Shown here in pieces: positions 1-5,309 of a stretch of 7,295 nucleotides of DNA. Where the stretch lies: assembly GCA_014729495.1 (NCBI GenBank), contig WJJV01000114.1, positions 1 through 7,295 on the forward strand. Reading direction: 5' to 3'. The DNA comes from Candidatus Woesearchaeota archaeon (GTDB lineage: Archaea; Nanobdellota; Nanobdellia; Woesearchaeales; UBA12501). The notes under the pieces are model-generated. The model was not told the origin of the DNA, did no database searches, and was given only the letters and a program-made list of their open reading frames with translations. A program made the position numbers and the translations under genes. How positions within the stretch are numbered: the stretch's first letter is position 1; the number at the start of each line of letters is the position of its first letter.

Positions 1-111
1 ATCCACTGCTTCTTTAGCTGCCCTTCTCTGCTGATCCCTGATGAATCTTTTCTCAGCAGGTCCAATATCATTTCCTATGTTGCTTCCCATTGGTTTAGAA
101 TAAGGCATCAT
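1..111 (-). CDS. N-terminal fragment of an unknown protein, runs off left edge
   Basis: Reading leftward from 111 there is an open frame of 37 codons to the window edge, so only the N-terminus is visible. It begins MMPYSKPMGSNIGNDIGP and continues with a charged stretch rich in Arg, Lys, Gln and Ala that looks helical. I do not recognise the family. There are three possible Met starts: codons 1 and 2 (111, 108) and codon 8 (ATG at 90-88). None has a Shine-Dalgarno motif. A TATA-like box on the same strand (121-112) is only about one base from the first ATG, too close to serve it. Its centre lies about 26 bp upstream of codon 8, the usual archaeal spacing to a transcription start, so a leaderless start at 90 is a real alternative. 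The gene is divergent from the AbrB operon and shares its promoter region. Confidence 0.6.
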   Translation of the reverse strand, partial: MMPYSKPMGSNIGNDIGPAEKRFIRDQQRRAAKEAVD

Positions 112-121
112 AATATATAAA
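112..121 (-). promoter_or_regulatory. TATA box for the left-edge minus-strand gene
   Basis: On the minus strand this reads TTTATATATT, preceded by purine-rich AAAGA, which resembles a TFB recognition element (BRE) plus TATA box. The predicted transcription start, about 26 bp downstream, falls at or next to the ATG at 90-88. The core AGATTTATATAT is also present on the plus strand at 192-203, so the two promoters look alike. This is a motif match only. Confidence 0.5.
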
Positions 122-145
122 TCTTTCGACGAGTAACCACTACAT

Positions 146-167
146 AGTAATCATAAGCTAAATTACT
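146..167. repeat. Small inverted repeat in the divergent promoter region
   Basis: AGTAAT (146-151) and ATTACT (162-167) are perfect 6-bp inverted arms around a 10-nt spacer. They lie upstream of the minus-strand TATA box. This could be an operator half-site pair, but in AT-rich sequence a 6-bp match can occur by chance. Confidence 0.25.
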
Positions 168-194
168 TTTATTGCATCCTGTTTCACCGCAAGA

Positions 195-203
195 TTTATA
201 TAT
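195..203 (+). promoter_or_regulatory. TATA box facing the AbrB operon
   Basis: The plus strand reads CAAGATTTATATATG around here, with a purine-rich stretch before TTTATATAT as expected for BRE plus TATA. A transcription start near 225 would leave a leader of about 110 nt before the AbrB-fold gene at 335. A second TATA-like stretch at 270-278 (TTATATATG) would place the start near 300 and give a leader of about 35 nt. I cannot decide which is used. Positions 201-280 hold only 11 G or C in 80 bases (about 86% AT), so chance TATA matches are likely. Confidence 0.45.
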
Positions 204-272
204 GTATAATTAAATGTATTAAAGAATATATAGTAAAATAGCATAAAAGATATATTAAAATATGTATAATTA
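200..272. repeat. 13-bp direct repeat pair in the promoter region
   Basis: ATATGTATAATTA occurs exactly at 200-212 and again at 260-272, a period of 60 bp. The first copy overlaps the plus-strand TATA box and the second overlaps the other TATA-like stretch. Paired sites like this could bind a small dimeric regulator such as the AbrB-fold protein encoded just downstream. The region is very AT-rich, so chance duplication is possible. Confidence 0.4.
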
Positions 273-334
273 TATATGGGCTGGCTAGGTCTGAAGGAAC
301 AAGAGATTATCTGACAGACAGGCTGACAGGATAA

Positions 335-502
335 ATGGTAAAACTACAGTTTGACAGAAACAAGCAGTACAAGATAACGCTCCCAAAGGCGCTTGTAGAG
401 GCAAAAGGATGGGAGAAAGGCGACAGGATAAATGTGAGTCTTGACAGCAAAGGGGATCTGGTGCTGAGTCTTAAGAGCAGAAAGAGAGGTGGGAATAGAT
501 GA
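335..502 (+). CDS. AbrB/SpoVT-fold small DNA-binding protein
   Basis: This 55-aa protein has the layout of a single SpoVT-AbrB (MazE-like) swapped-hairpin domain: a first strand (KLQFDRNKQYKITLPKAL), a short helix (LVEAKGW), the characteristic turn W-E-K-G-D-R, then strands INVSLDS and LVLSLKS and a basic tail KSRKRGGNR. Such proteins dimerise and bind DNA, and in archaea they act as transcription regulators or as antitoxins. The ITLPKAL and KGD elements are the usual family signatures. The start at 335 has only a weak upstream match (CAGGATAA), but initiation here keeps the whole fold. Its TGA overlaps the next ATG by 4 bases (ATGA at 499), so it is coupled to the following small gene. Autoregulation through the AT-rich repeats upstream is plausible, but is inference. 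Confidence 0.85.
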   Translation: MVKLQFDRNKQYKITLPKALVEAKGWEKGDRINVSLDSKGDLVLSLKSRKRGGNR

Positions 503-639
503 ACAAGAGACTGACAGACTTTGAAGAGACAAAAGAGATAGTAATAGGCCATGCAAGAGCCATGAACAAGAGGCCTGAACGGACAAAGCTTGCGTACGAG
601 GAGGACTCTGTGCTTAACTCATTTTTTGAGGACAAATGA
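499..639 (+). CDS. 46-aa protein of unknown function, coupled to the AbrB-fold gene
   Basis: This short charged protein begins MNKRLTDFEETKEIV, has a central basic patch NKRPERTK and an acidic, aromatic C-terminus (YEEDSVLNSFFEDK). It contains no Cys or Trp and no membrane segment. I do not recognise the family. Support for a real gene is the AGAGGTGG Shine-Dalgarno at 485-492 inside the preceding gene, the 4-base ATGA overlap at the start, codon use like the neighbours (AGG/AGA, ATA) and an ATGA junction at the end. A small partner coupled to an AbrB-fold protein recalls toxin-antitoxin layout, but nothing in this sequence resembles a known toxin such as MazF or VapC, and it is smaller than most toxins. 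An accessory partner of the regulator is equally possible. Confidence 0.7.
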   Translation: MNKRLTDFEETKEIVIGHARAMNKRPERTKLAYEEDSVLNSFFEDK

Positions 640-701
640 AGATGGATAAATCAAATGACTACAAAATGAATACAGATGATAAGTCCATGGAGAGAACATG
701 A
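636..701 (+). CDS. Possible 21-aa micro-ORF bridging to nnrD
   Basis: A 21-codon frame starts with an ATGA overlap on the preceding gene's stop (636-639) and ends with an ATGA overlap on the nnrD start (698-701). GAGG at 628-631 lies 4 nt before the ATG, a reasonable Shine-Dalgarno. The peptide is hydrophilic and rich in Met, Lys and Asp (MKMDKSNDYKM, then TDDKSMERT). It may be a real microprotein, or a short translated linker that carries ribosomes from the 46-aa gene to nnrD. A 21-codon frame is short enough to occur by chance, so only the paired junctions and the ribosome site support it. Confidence 0.35.
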   Translation: MKMDKSNDYKMNTDDKSMERT

Positions 702-1516
702 AATACATCACAAGCTCAATATTGAGGACAAAGCAAAGAAGAAAGGATGTTCATAAAGGGTTTTTTGGCAAAACCTTGTTAGTTGGCGGAAACGAAAGTC
801 TTGTGGGAGCGCCTGCGATGGCGGCAATGGCTGCAGAATCTATACTGAGAAGCGGCTCAGATCTTGTTGCTGTCGCAGCTCCTGCAAAGACTGCCTGGGC
901 AGTCAACTGCATCAGCCCTGACACAATCACATACAAGCTGAATGGAAAGCATCTCACAACAGGCCATTATGCAAGGATAATGAAGCTGGCTGAAGATTTT
1001 GATGCCGTGCTGATAGGCCCTGGTATGGGCAGGCAGAGATCAACCCTTGCGCTCGCAAGAAAGCTGGCAAAGAGTATAGACAAGCCAAAGGTGATAGATG
1101 CTGATGCCCTGAAAGCAGTAAGGATACAGGAGGTGAGCAACGCGATACTCACACCTCATCAGAAAGAGTTTGAGATAATGCTCAGGAACAGCAGGATAAA
1201 GAAGGATGATATGGATGGTCTGAGGAAGAAAATGGGCAGCAATGTAATCCTGCTCAAAGGCACAGTTGACAGGATAATCTCAAAGCAAAAAGTAGTTTAT
1301 AATAAGACAGGAAACTCAGTCATGACAAAAGCAGGCACAGGTGATGTGCTTGCAGGTCTGTGCGCAGGATTCGCAGCCCAGGGCATTGACTTGTTCAGAT
1401 CAGCATGCATGGGGGCATACCTCAACGGCAAGGTGGGCGATTATCTGCTGAAGAAAAAAGGAAGGACTTTCATTGCAAGCGACCTGGTAAAGAATATTGA
1501 TAAGGTGTATAGATGA
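698..1516 (+). CDS. nnrD: ADP-dependent NAD(P)H-hydrate dehydratase
   Basis: This 272-aa protein matches the YjeF C-terminal / CARKD family, a ribokinase-like fold that uses ADP (ATP in eukaryotes) to dehydrate damaged NADHX and NADPHX back to NAD(P)H in the cytosol. Visible motifs are VGGNESLVGAPAMAA (29-43), GPGMGR (107-112), VIDADAL (132-138), LTPHQKEFE (151-159, family TPHxxE), ILLKG (184-188) and KAGTGDVLAGL (211-221), which contains the catalytic Asp of GTGD. Length fits a stand-alone dehydratase. The NnrE epimerase domain (YjeF N-terminal), fused in many organisms, is absent. The start at 698 is supported by GGAGAG at 689-694 and an in-frame stop just upstream. It is the fourth frame in a chain of ATGA-coupled small genes, and its own stop overlaps the next frame at 1513. 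Confidence 0.95.
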   Translation: MKYITSSILRTKQRRKDVHKGFFGKTLLVGGNESLVGAPAMAAMAAESILRSGSDLVAVAAPAKTAWAVNCISPDTITYKLNGKHLTTGHYARIMKLAEDFDAVLIGPGMGRQRSTLALARKLAKSIDKPKVIDADALKAVRIQEVSNAILTPHQKEFEIMLRNSRIKKDDMDGLRKKMGSNVILLKGTVDRIISKQKVVYNKTGNSVMTKAGTGDVLAGLCAGFAAQGIDLFRSACMGAYLNGKVGDYLLKKKGRTFIASDLVKNIDKVYR

Positions 1517-1800
1517 GACAAAGTAAATTAAGGCTGGCAAAGGCAACCATTCTTGCAGATGCTGAAGTAATCTTGCGGTCTTTAAGTCAGCAGCATTGGA
1601 CTCATACACAGCAAGGGTATTGTTCATTTCAGGGGCTTTCTCCTGAAATCTCCAAAAATCCTGGATTTCTGATGCTTGATACTGCTTCAGGGAAGGCATT
1701 CCGCCTTTCAGTCAGAAGCCATCTGAATAACTGCTGCTGCCTGGAACAATCTGTTGCTGCCTGCATAATAAAAACAAAGAACAAAATAAATCAAAGGTGA
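1513..1800 (+). CDS. Doubtful 95-aa hypothetical protein between nnrD and the antiporter
   Basis: An open frame of 95 codons starts with an ATGA overlap on the nnrD stop, with AAGGTG (1502-1507) as Shine-Dalgarno. It ends with a TGA lying inside the AGGTGA Shine-Dalgarno of the antiporter gene. Both junctions look operonic. The content argues against it: only the first 20 or so codons look like this genome, and later codons include CGG, CGC, TTG and TTA, which neighbours avoid. The strand is pyrimidine-rich here: about 43% purine over 1621-1740 by hand count, against about 68% over 1081-1140 in nnrD. The protein is Cys-rich for its size (Cys 37, 74-76, 84) and has no domain I recognise. It may be a fast-evolving or decaying gene, or an open frame over a structured non-coding element. 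Confidence 0.35.
   Translation: MRQSKLRLAKATILADAEVILRSLSQQHWTHTQQGYCSFQGLSPEISKNPGFLMLDTASGKAFRLSVRSHLNNCCCLEQSVAACIIKTKNKINQR
1626..1707. repeat. Cluster of three inverted repeats between nnrD and the antiporter
   Basis: Three perfect hairpin-forming repeats sit within 82 bp. ATTTCAGG (1626-1633) pairs with CCTGAAAT (1642-1649) across an 8-nt loop. AAATCC (1656-1661) and GGATTT (1663-1668) flank a single base. AAGGC (1693-1697) pairs with GCCTT (1703-1707) across ATTCC. No strong T-run follows, so this is not an obvious terminator. It could be a palindromic dispersed repeat, an RNA processing site within the operon, or a small structured RNA on either strand. Confidence 0.45.
1796..1800 (+). 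promoter_or_regulatory. Shine-Dalgarno of the antiporter gene
   Basis: GGTGA lies 4 nt before the ATG at 1805 and is complementary to the archaeal anti-Shine-Dalgarno. It contains the TGA stop of the preceding 95-codon frame. This favours 1805 as the start over the in-frame Met at codon 10. Confidence 0.6.
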
Positions 1801-1804
1801 CTGG

Positions 1805-3502
1805 ATGGATATATTTTCACAGATCGGACTGATGTTCATAATCGCTGCAGCAGGCGCTTTCTTCGCAAAGCTCTTCAGGCAGCCGCTGATCCCTGCATAC
1901 ATAATCGCAGGAATACTCATAGGGCCTGTGTTTGGGCTCATAGAAAGCTCAGAGGTCATAAGGACAATGAGCGAGATAGGCATCGCTTTCCTTCTGTTTG
2001 TTGTGGGCCTTGAGATGAATATCAAAAAGCTGAAGGACACAGGCTTTTTTGCAGGCATAGGCGGAACCATGCAGATGGCATTTGTCTTCCTCATAGGATT
2101 CGGCATTGCCCTGCTCCTGGGCTTCATGAGGATAGAGGCGGTCTATATAGGATTTATAGTGGCATTCAGCTCAACAATGGTTGTAGTCAAGCTGCTGTCA
2201 GACAGGAGGGAGATAGACACCCTGCACGGCAGGATAATAATAGGAATACTCCTTATGCAGGACATCATAGCATTGTTTGTTATCTCCATACTAGGCACAC
2301 CTAATGGCTTCTCACTTACTATGATCCTGATATCAATAGCAGAGGGCATAGGGCTGATAATACTGGCATACCTCTGCAGCAGATTTGTATTTCCCAGCAT
2401 GTTCAAGTTCGGAGCAAAATCTCAGGAGCTTCTGTTCCTGTTGTCTCTTGCAGTAGTGTTCATATTCTCCATAGCATTGTCCTATCTTGGTTTCTCTATA
2501 GTCATCGGAGCTTTCATAGCTGGACTCAGTCTCGCCAATCTTCCATATCATTTTGAGATAATGGGAAGGGTCAAATCATTAAAGGATTTCTTTGCTACCC
2601 TATTTTTTGTCTCGCTGGGCATAGAGCTTGTCCTGGTAGGCCTGCAGCATCTCATTCTTCCTCTTGTGATATTCACAATAGTGGTGCTTCTTATCAAGCC
2701 TTTTATACTGATGGTGATCTCTGCAGTGGCAAGGTACACAAAGAGGAATTCTTTCCTCACAGCAATATCTCTTGCACAGATATCAGAGTTCTCGCTGATC
2801 ATAGTATCACAGGGGCTTATCGTGGGACATATATCAAGAGACCTTTTCTCCCTTACAATACTGCTTGCAATAGTCACTATAACAGCAACTTCATACCTGA
2901 TGAACTTTGAGCTTAAGATATTCAATTTCTTCTCAAAGTATCTCACTCCTTTTGACATAGCTGCAACAACAGAGCAGCTTCAATACATACCAGAGGAGCT
3001 GGAGTATGATTTTATACTTGTAGGATATGACAGGATAGGATACAACATATTCAAGATGCTTGACAAGGCAAAGAAGTCATTCCTTGTAATAGATTTCAAT
3101 CCTGACATTGTCAAGAGGCTTGCCAGCAAGAAGATTCCATGCTTTTATGGAGATATAGGTGATCCAGAGATACTTGACAGGCTTAACCTGAAGAAGACAG
3201 AGATTGTGGTATCGACTGTGCCTGGTGTAGAGGATAACATCCATCTTCTGAAGAGGGTGAAGGGAGAGAATCCAAAGATACTGGTGTTTGTCACAGCATC
3301 AGTGATAGAGGATGCGCTTAAGCTGTACAAGGAAGGGGCTGATTATGTCATACTTCCTCATTTTCTTGGAGGAGAAAGGGTATCAAACCTTCTGGAGGAT
3401 GTCAAGGGTGATGCAAAGAAGCTGAATCTTGCAAAGCTTGAGCATATTGATGACCTCAAGAGCAGGATTGAGCTGGAGCATGAGCATCCAGGAGGAGCAT
3501 GA
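1805..3502 (+). CDS. CPA2-family cation/proton antiporter with C-terminal TrkA-N (RCK) domain, KefB/C-like
   Basis: This 565-aa inner-membrane protein has an antiporter domain of about a dozen hydrophobic helices (about 5-375) and a cytosolic Rossmann domain (about 401-520). CPA2 signatures include the N-terminal LIPAYIIAGILIGP (28-41), FLLFVVGLEM (62-71), FSSTMVVVKLLSDR (121-134) with the HGRIIIGILLMQDI segment after it, and SLGIEL (270-275). The ion-site pair is Gln152-Asp153, the QD form seen in KefC-type K+/H+ exchangers rather than the DD of Na+/H+ NapA, so K+ is the more likely ion. In the regulatory domain, FILVGYDRIG (403-412) departs from GxGxxG at Asp409, but the acidic Asp430 at the end of strand 2 and FYGDIGDPEIL (447-457) are kept. 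No TrkA-C domain follows, only a charged tail ending HEHPGGA. YhbY lies 41 nt downstream and may be co-transcribed. Confidence 0.93.
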   Translation: MDIFSQIGLMFIIAAAGAFFAKLFRQPLIPAYIIAGILIGPVFGLIESSEVIRTMSEIGIAFLLFVVGLEMNIKKLKDTGFFAGIGGTMQMAFVFLIGFGIALLLGFMRIEAVYIGFIVAFSSTMVVVKLLSDRREIDTLHGRIIIGILLMQDIIALFVISILGTPNGFSLTMILISIAEGIGLIILAYLCSRFVFPSMFKFGAKSQELLFLLSLAVVFIFSIALSYLGFSIVIGAFIAGLSLANLPYHFEIMGRVKSLKDFFATLFFVSLGIELVLVGLQHLILPLVIFTIVVLLIKPFILMVISAVARYTKRNSFLTAISLAQISEFSLIIVSQGLIVGHISRDLFSLTILLAIVTITATSYLMNFELKIFNFFSKYLTPFDIAATTEQLQYIPEELEYDFILVGYDRIGYNIFKMLDKAKKSFLVIDFNPDIVKRLASKKIPCFYGDIGDPEILDRLNLKKTEIVVSTVPGVEDNIHLLKRVKGENPKILVFVTASVIEDALKLYKEGADYVILPHFLGGERVSNLLEDVKGDAKKLNLAKLEHIDDLKSRIELEHEHPGGA

Positions 3503-3543
3503 AAAACAGAAATCATTATGTATGATAGATTGAGAGTGATATT

Positions 3544-3822
3544 ATGGATGAGACAACAAAGGAACTGAGAAGAAAAGCAGCTTCAGCGAAGCCTTCAGTA
3601 CAGATAGGCAAGAATGGAGTGAGCAGGGAGATGACAGAGGAGATAAAGAAGCAGCTCAAGAAGCACGGCCTGATAAAGGTGAAGATCCTGAAGTCAGCCC
3701 TTGCAGAGACTGACAGGAAGACACTGGCTGAGGAGATGGCGAACAATACAGGAGCAAGACTTGTAAGCCTTGTAGGCAATACAGCAGTGCTTTACAGGAG
3801 CAAAACAGCAAAAATTATTTAA
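3544..3822 (+). CDS. YhbY-type CRM-domain RNA-binding protein
   Basis: This 92-aa protein is essentially one CRM (chloroplast RNA splicing and ribosome maturation) domain, as in bacterial YhbY and archaeal homologues that associate with pre-ribosomal subunits. The order of motifs is right: helix ELRRKAASAKPSVQ, the GxxG-type loop IGKNG (21-25), MTEEIKKQLKKHGLIKVKIL (30-49), a helix with LAEEMANNTGA (61-71) and the closing strands LVSLVGNTAVLYR (73-85). Length is typical (about 90-100 aa). The start at 3544 is preceded by GAGAGTGAT (3532-3540), a partial Shine-Dalgarno ending 3 nt from the ATG, and no longer in-frame start is evident. It lies 41 nt after the antiporter gene and is probably the last gene of that operon. 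A general ribosome assembly role is family knowledge. A specific RNA target cannot be read here. Confidence 0.92.
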   Translation: MDETTKELRRKAASAKPSVQIGKNGVSREMTEEIKKQLKKHGLIKVKILKSALAETDRKTLAEEMANNTGARLVSLVGNTAVLYRSKTAKII

Positions 3823-3849
3823 ATATAGATGGCCTTGATATGTAAAGGA

Positions 3850-3861
3850 GAACAGCTGTTC
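3850..3861. promoter_or_regulatory. Perfect 12-bp palindrome, candidate operator
   Basis: GAACAGCTGTTC is fully self-complementary and lies in the 90-bp gap between YhbY and the 464-aa protein. It is 26 bp upstream of the TATA box at 3888, where an activator or repressor dimer could contact the basal machinery. It is not followed by a T-run and has no loop, so it fits a protein-binding site better than a terminator. No regulator in this window is an evident match. Confidence 0.4.
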
Positions 3862-3887
3862 AGATGACAGCCAATATTTGATTACCA

Positions 3888-3895
3888 TATAAATA
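3888..3895 (+). promoter_or_regulatory. TATA box for the 464-aa gene; probable leaderless start
   Basis: TATAAATA within ACCATATAAATATTTTT is a good archaeal TATA box. Its centre is about 21-25 bp before the ATG at 3913, depending on register, which puts the transcription start at or within a few bases of the start codon. The bases before the ATG (ATATAAAAAAG) contain no Shine-Dalgarno, which fits a leaderless or near-leaderless mRNA. A second TATA-like stretch, TTTAAATAT, lies at 3818-3826 over the YhbY stop. The T-run at 3896-3900 could also help end the upstream transcript. Confidence 0.5.
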
Positions 3896-3912
3896 TTTTT
3901 CATATAAAAAAG

Positions 3913-5307
3913 ATGGTGCATGTAAAGGATTTCGGATTTGATGAAGAGATTGATGAGGAGGTGCTCGGCAATCACATCCCTACAGGCTGGCCAAAGCCTA
4001 TAAACAGGGTCAGGCTGGCCTATGAGGTATACAACCAGTCCATAGAGGAGCTTTATTTCTGGACTGTGGACAATCTGAATGAAGAAGAGGAATTCACAGA
4101 ATTCCTCAAGATACAGGATGTATTCGCTGCATCAGAGCATTCTGCATTCTCTGGAGTGGCCATGCAGAGGCTCGGACTGTACCAGGACAAGGTCAGCCAG
4201 TTCCTCGCAACAATGGGAAAGATGATAAAGGAGCTGTTCCAGCTTGTCAGGGAGATAAGGATAATTGATGAGAGGCTTGAGCTTTACTATAAAGCAAATG
4301 AGAATGATGAGGCTGCTGAGGTCAGCCTGAAAGGATACTGGATAGACCTTGTTGAAGGCGGGGCAAAGAATCCAGCATCTGTCTATGGGATGTCAAGGGA
4401 GCTGGGTTTTGCGACACTGCCTGACCTGTTCTTTGCAGCGCCTCCCATACCTTCAGCAAAAGTAGATGGATACGTGGCATCACTGAGGTTCAACAGGAAA
4501 GTAAAAGAGGTCCTGTCCAGAAAGCTTAAGACCTACCTTATCTGGAGAGAGCATACATTCAAGGAGCACCAGACAAGAAGGACATTCACGATAAAATACC
4601 TAAGGCAGCATTATGATATCATAAGGATGTACATGGTATGGGTCAAGCCTTACCTCAGGACAATAAAGAGGATACAGATGGACCAGAAGAAGACAGAAGG
4701 CCACAGGCTTGTGTCTGCTTTTGAAGGATCTCTAGTTGAGATAGAGACCCTTGCCATGAAGCCATATCTTGGAGGCAAGGTGTATGCCATACTCAACTGC
4801 CATTTTGACTACAGGTCAAGGCCAGAGATGAAGTATGTGCAGGAAGGATACCAGCGAGGACCTATACATGTTGGCAGGACTGTCATGACATTCAGGGCTT
4901 ACTGCTGGACAGAGGACCAGCTTAAGAAATACCAGCAGTTCAGGGCAAAGGAGGACTTTGAGCTCATGGGAATGATTGACTCATCAGTGCAGGCTGCTTA
5001 TACAGCTCTTGGAGAGGAGCTTGAGGGTTACCTCGCAGAGGCAGGAGAGGTATTTGAGAAGAAAGAGACAGGACCTAAATCACAGCCAAAGCTTCCTTCA
5101 GTATTTGACCCTTTTGCAGCAGTGTTCAGGGGATTTGGAGAACTGGGAGGGGCTCTTGCAGGGGGCGTAAGCTTAGGGGGAAAGAAGCCTTCAAAGCAGG
5201 AGATGATGGAGATACAGGATGCAAAGGTGAAAGGCACTGACTTTGCAAAGACAAAGCTCTATCATTTCATGAAGAGGATAAAGGCAGCCCATGGATTTGT
5301 GTACTGA
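3913..5307 (+). CDS. 464-aa protein of unknown function, probably soluble
   Basis: I do not recognise this protein. It starts at an ATG with no Shine-Dalgarno just after a TATA box and has neighbour-like codon use throughout, so it is surely coding. Residues 1-20 are acidic (DEEIDEEVL). Residues 25-130 look helical, with aromatic patches (GWPKP, ELYFWTVDNL) and charged helices (KMIKELFQLVREIRIIDERLELYYKA starts near 103). Residues 155-200 contain LPDLFFAAPPIPSAK, and 195-260 are strongly basic and aromatic (REHTFKEHQTRR, IIRMYMVWVKPYLRTIKR). Residues 285-335 look like beta strands (KVYAILNCHFDYRSRP, then GRTVMTFRAYCW). A Gly-rich linker (405-423, GFGELGGALAGGVSLGG) precedes a basic helical C-terminus. 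There is no signal peptide and no clear transmembrane helix. Only two Cys are present (296, 331). The coiled-coil gene follows after a repeat-bearing gap. Confidence 0.85.
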   Translation: MVHVKDFGFDEEIDEEVLGNHIPTGWPKPINRVRLAYEVYNQSIEELYFWTVDNLNEEEEFTEFLKIQDVFAASEHSAFSGVAMQRLGLYQDKVSQFLATMGKMIKELFQLVREIRIIDERLELYYKANENDEAAEVSLKGYWIDLVEGGAKNPASVYGMSRELGFATLPDLFFAAPPIPSAKVDGYVASLRFNRKVKEVLSRKLKTYLIWREHTFKEHQTRRTFTIKYLRQHYDIIRMYMVWVKPYLRTIKRIQMDQKKTEGHRLVSAFEGSLVEIETLAMKPYLGGKVYAILNCHFDYRSRPEMKYVQEGYQRGPIHVGRTVMTFRAYCWTEDQLKKYQQFRAKEDFELMGMIDSSVQAAYTALGEELEGYLAEAGEVFEKKETGPKSQPKLPSVFDPFAAVFRGFGELGGALAGGVSLGGKKPSKQEMMEIQDAKVKGTDFAKTKLYHFMKRIKAAHGFVY

Positions 5308-5309
5308 AC

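Noticed and set aside
276..314. 12-codon frame starting with ATG next to a TATA-like stretch.
   Set aside because: No Shine-Dalgarno, very short, and it ends before the AbrB-fold gene without a junction pattern. The ATG is probably a chance part of the AT-rich repeat.
112..334. tRNA or other RNA gene, or a replication origin, in the AT-rich gap.
   Set aside because: I found no cloverleaf-like pairing and no GC-rich structured block. High AT content alone with TATA boxes is explained by divergent promoters, and nothing origin-related is encoded nearby.
307..586. Long minus-strand frames opposite the AbrB-fold and 46-aa genes.
   Set aside because: They are Ser/Leu/Phe-rich antisense shadows of purine-rich coding sequence. 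The plus-strand frames have ribosome sites, ordered overlaps and a recognisable fold.
3864..3881. 5-codon ATG frame after AAAGGAG, as a leader peptide.
   Set aside because: Spacing from GGAG to the ATG is about 13 nt and the peptide is too short to judge. The GAG belongs to the palindrome region. Nothing else supports it.
3822..3912. Classical hairpin-plus-T-run terminator after YhbY.
   Set aside because: The 12-bp palindrome has no loop and the 5-T run is 35 bp away beside the TATA box. I treat the palindrome as an operator candidate instead.
4976..5237. Alternative frames on both strands inside the 464-aa gene.
   Set aside because: The main frame is continuous with native codon use. The alternatives have no ribosome site and odd composition.
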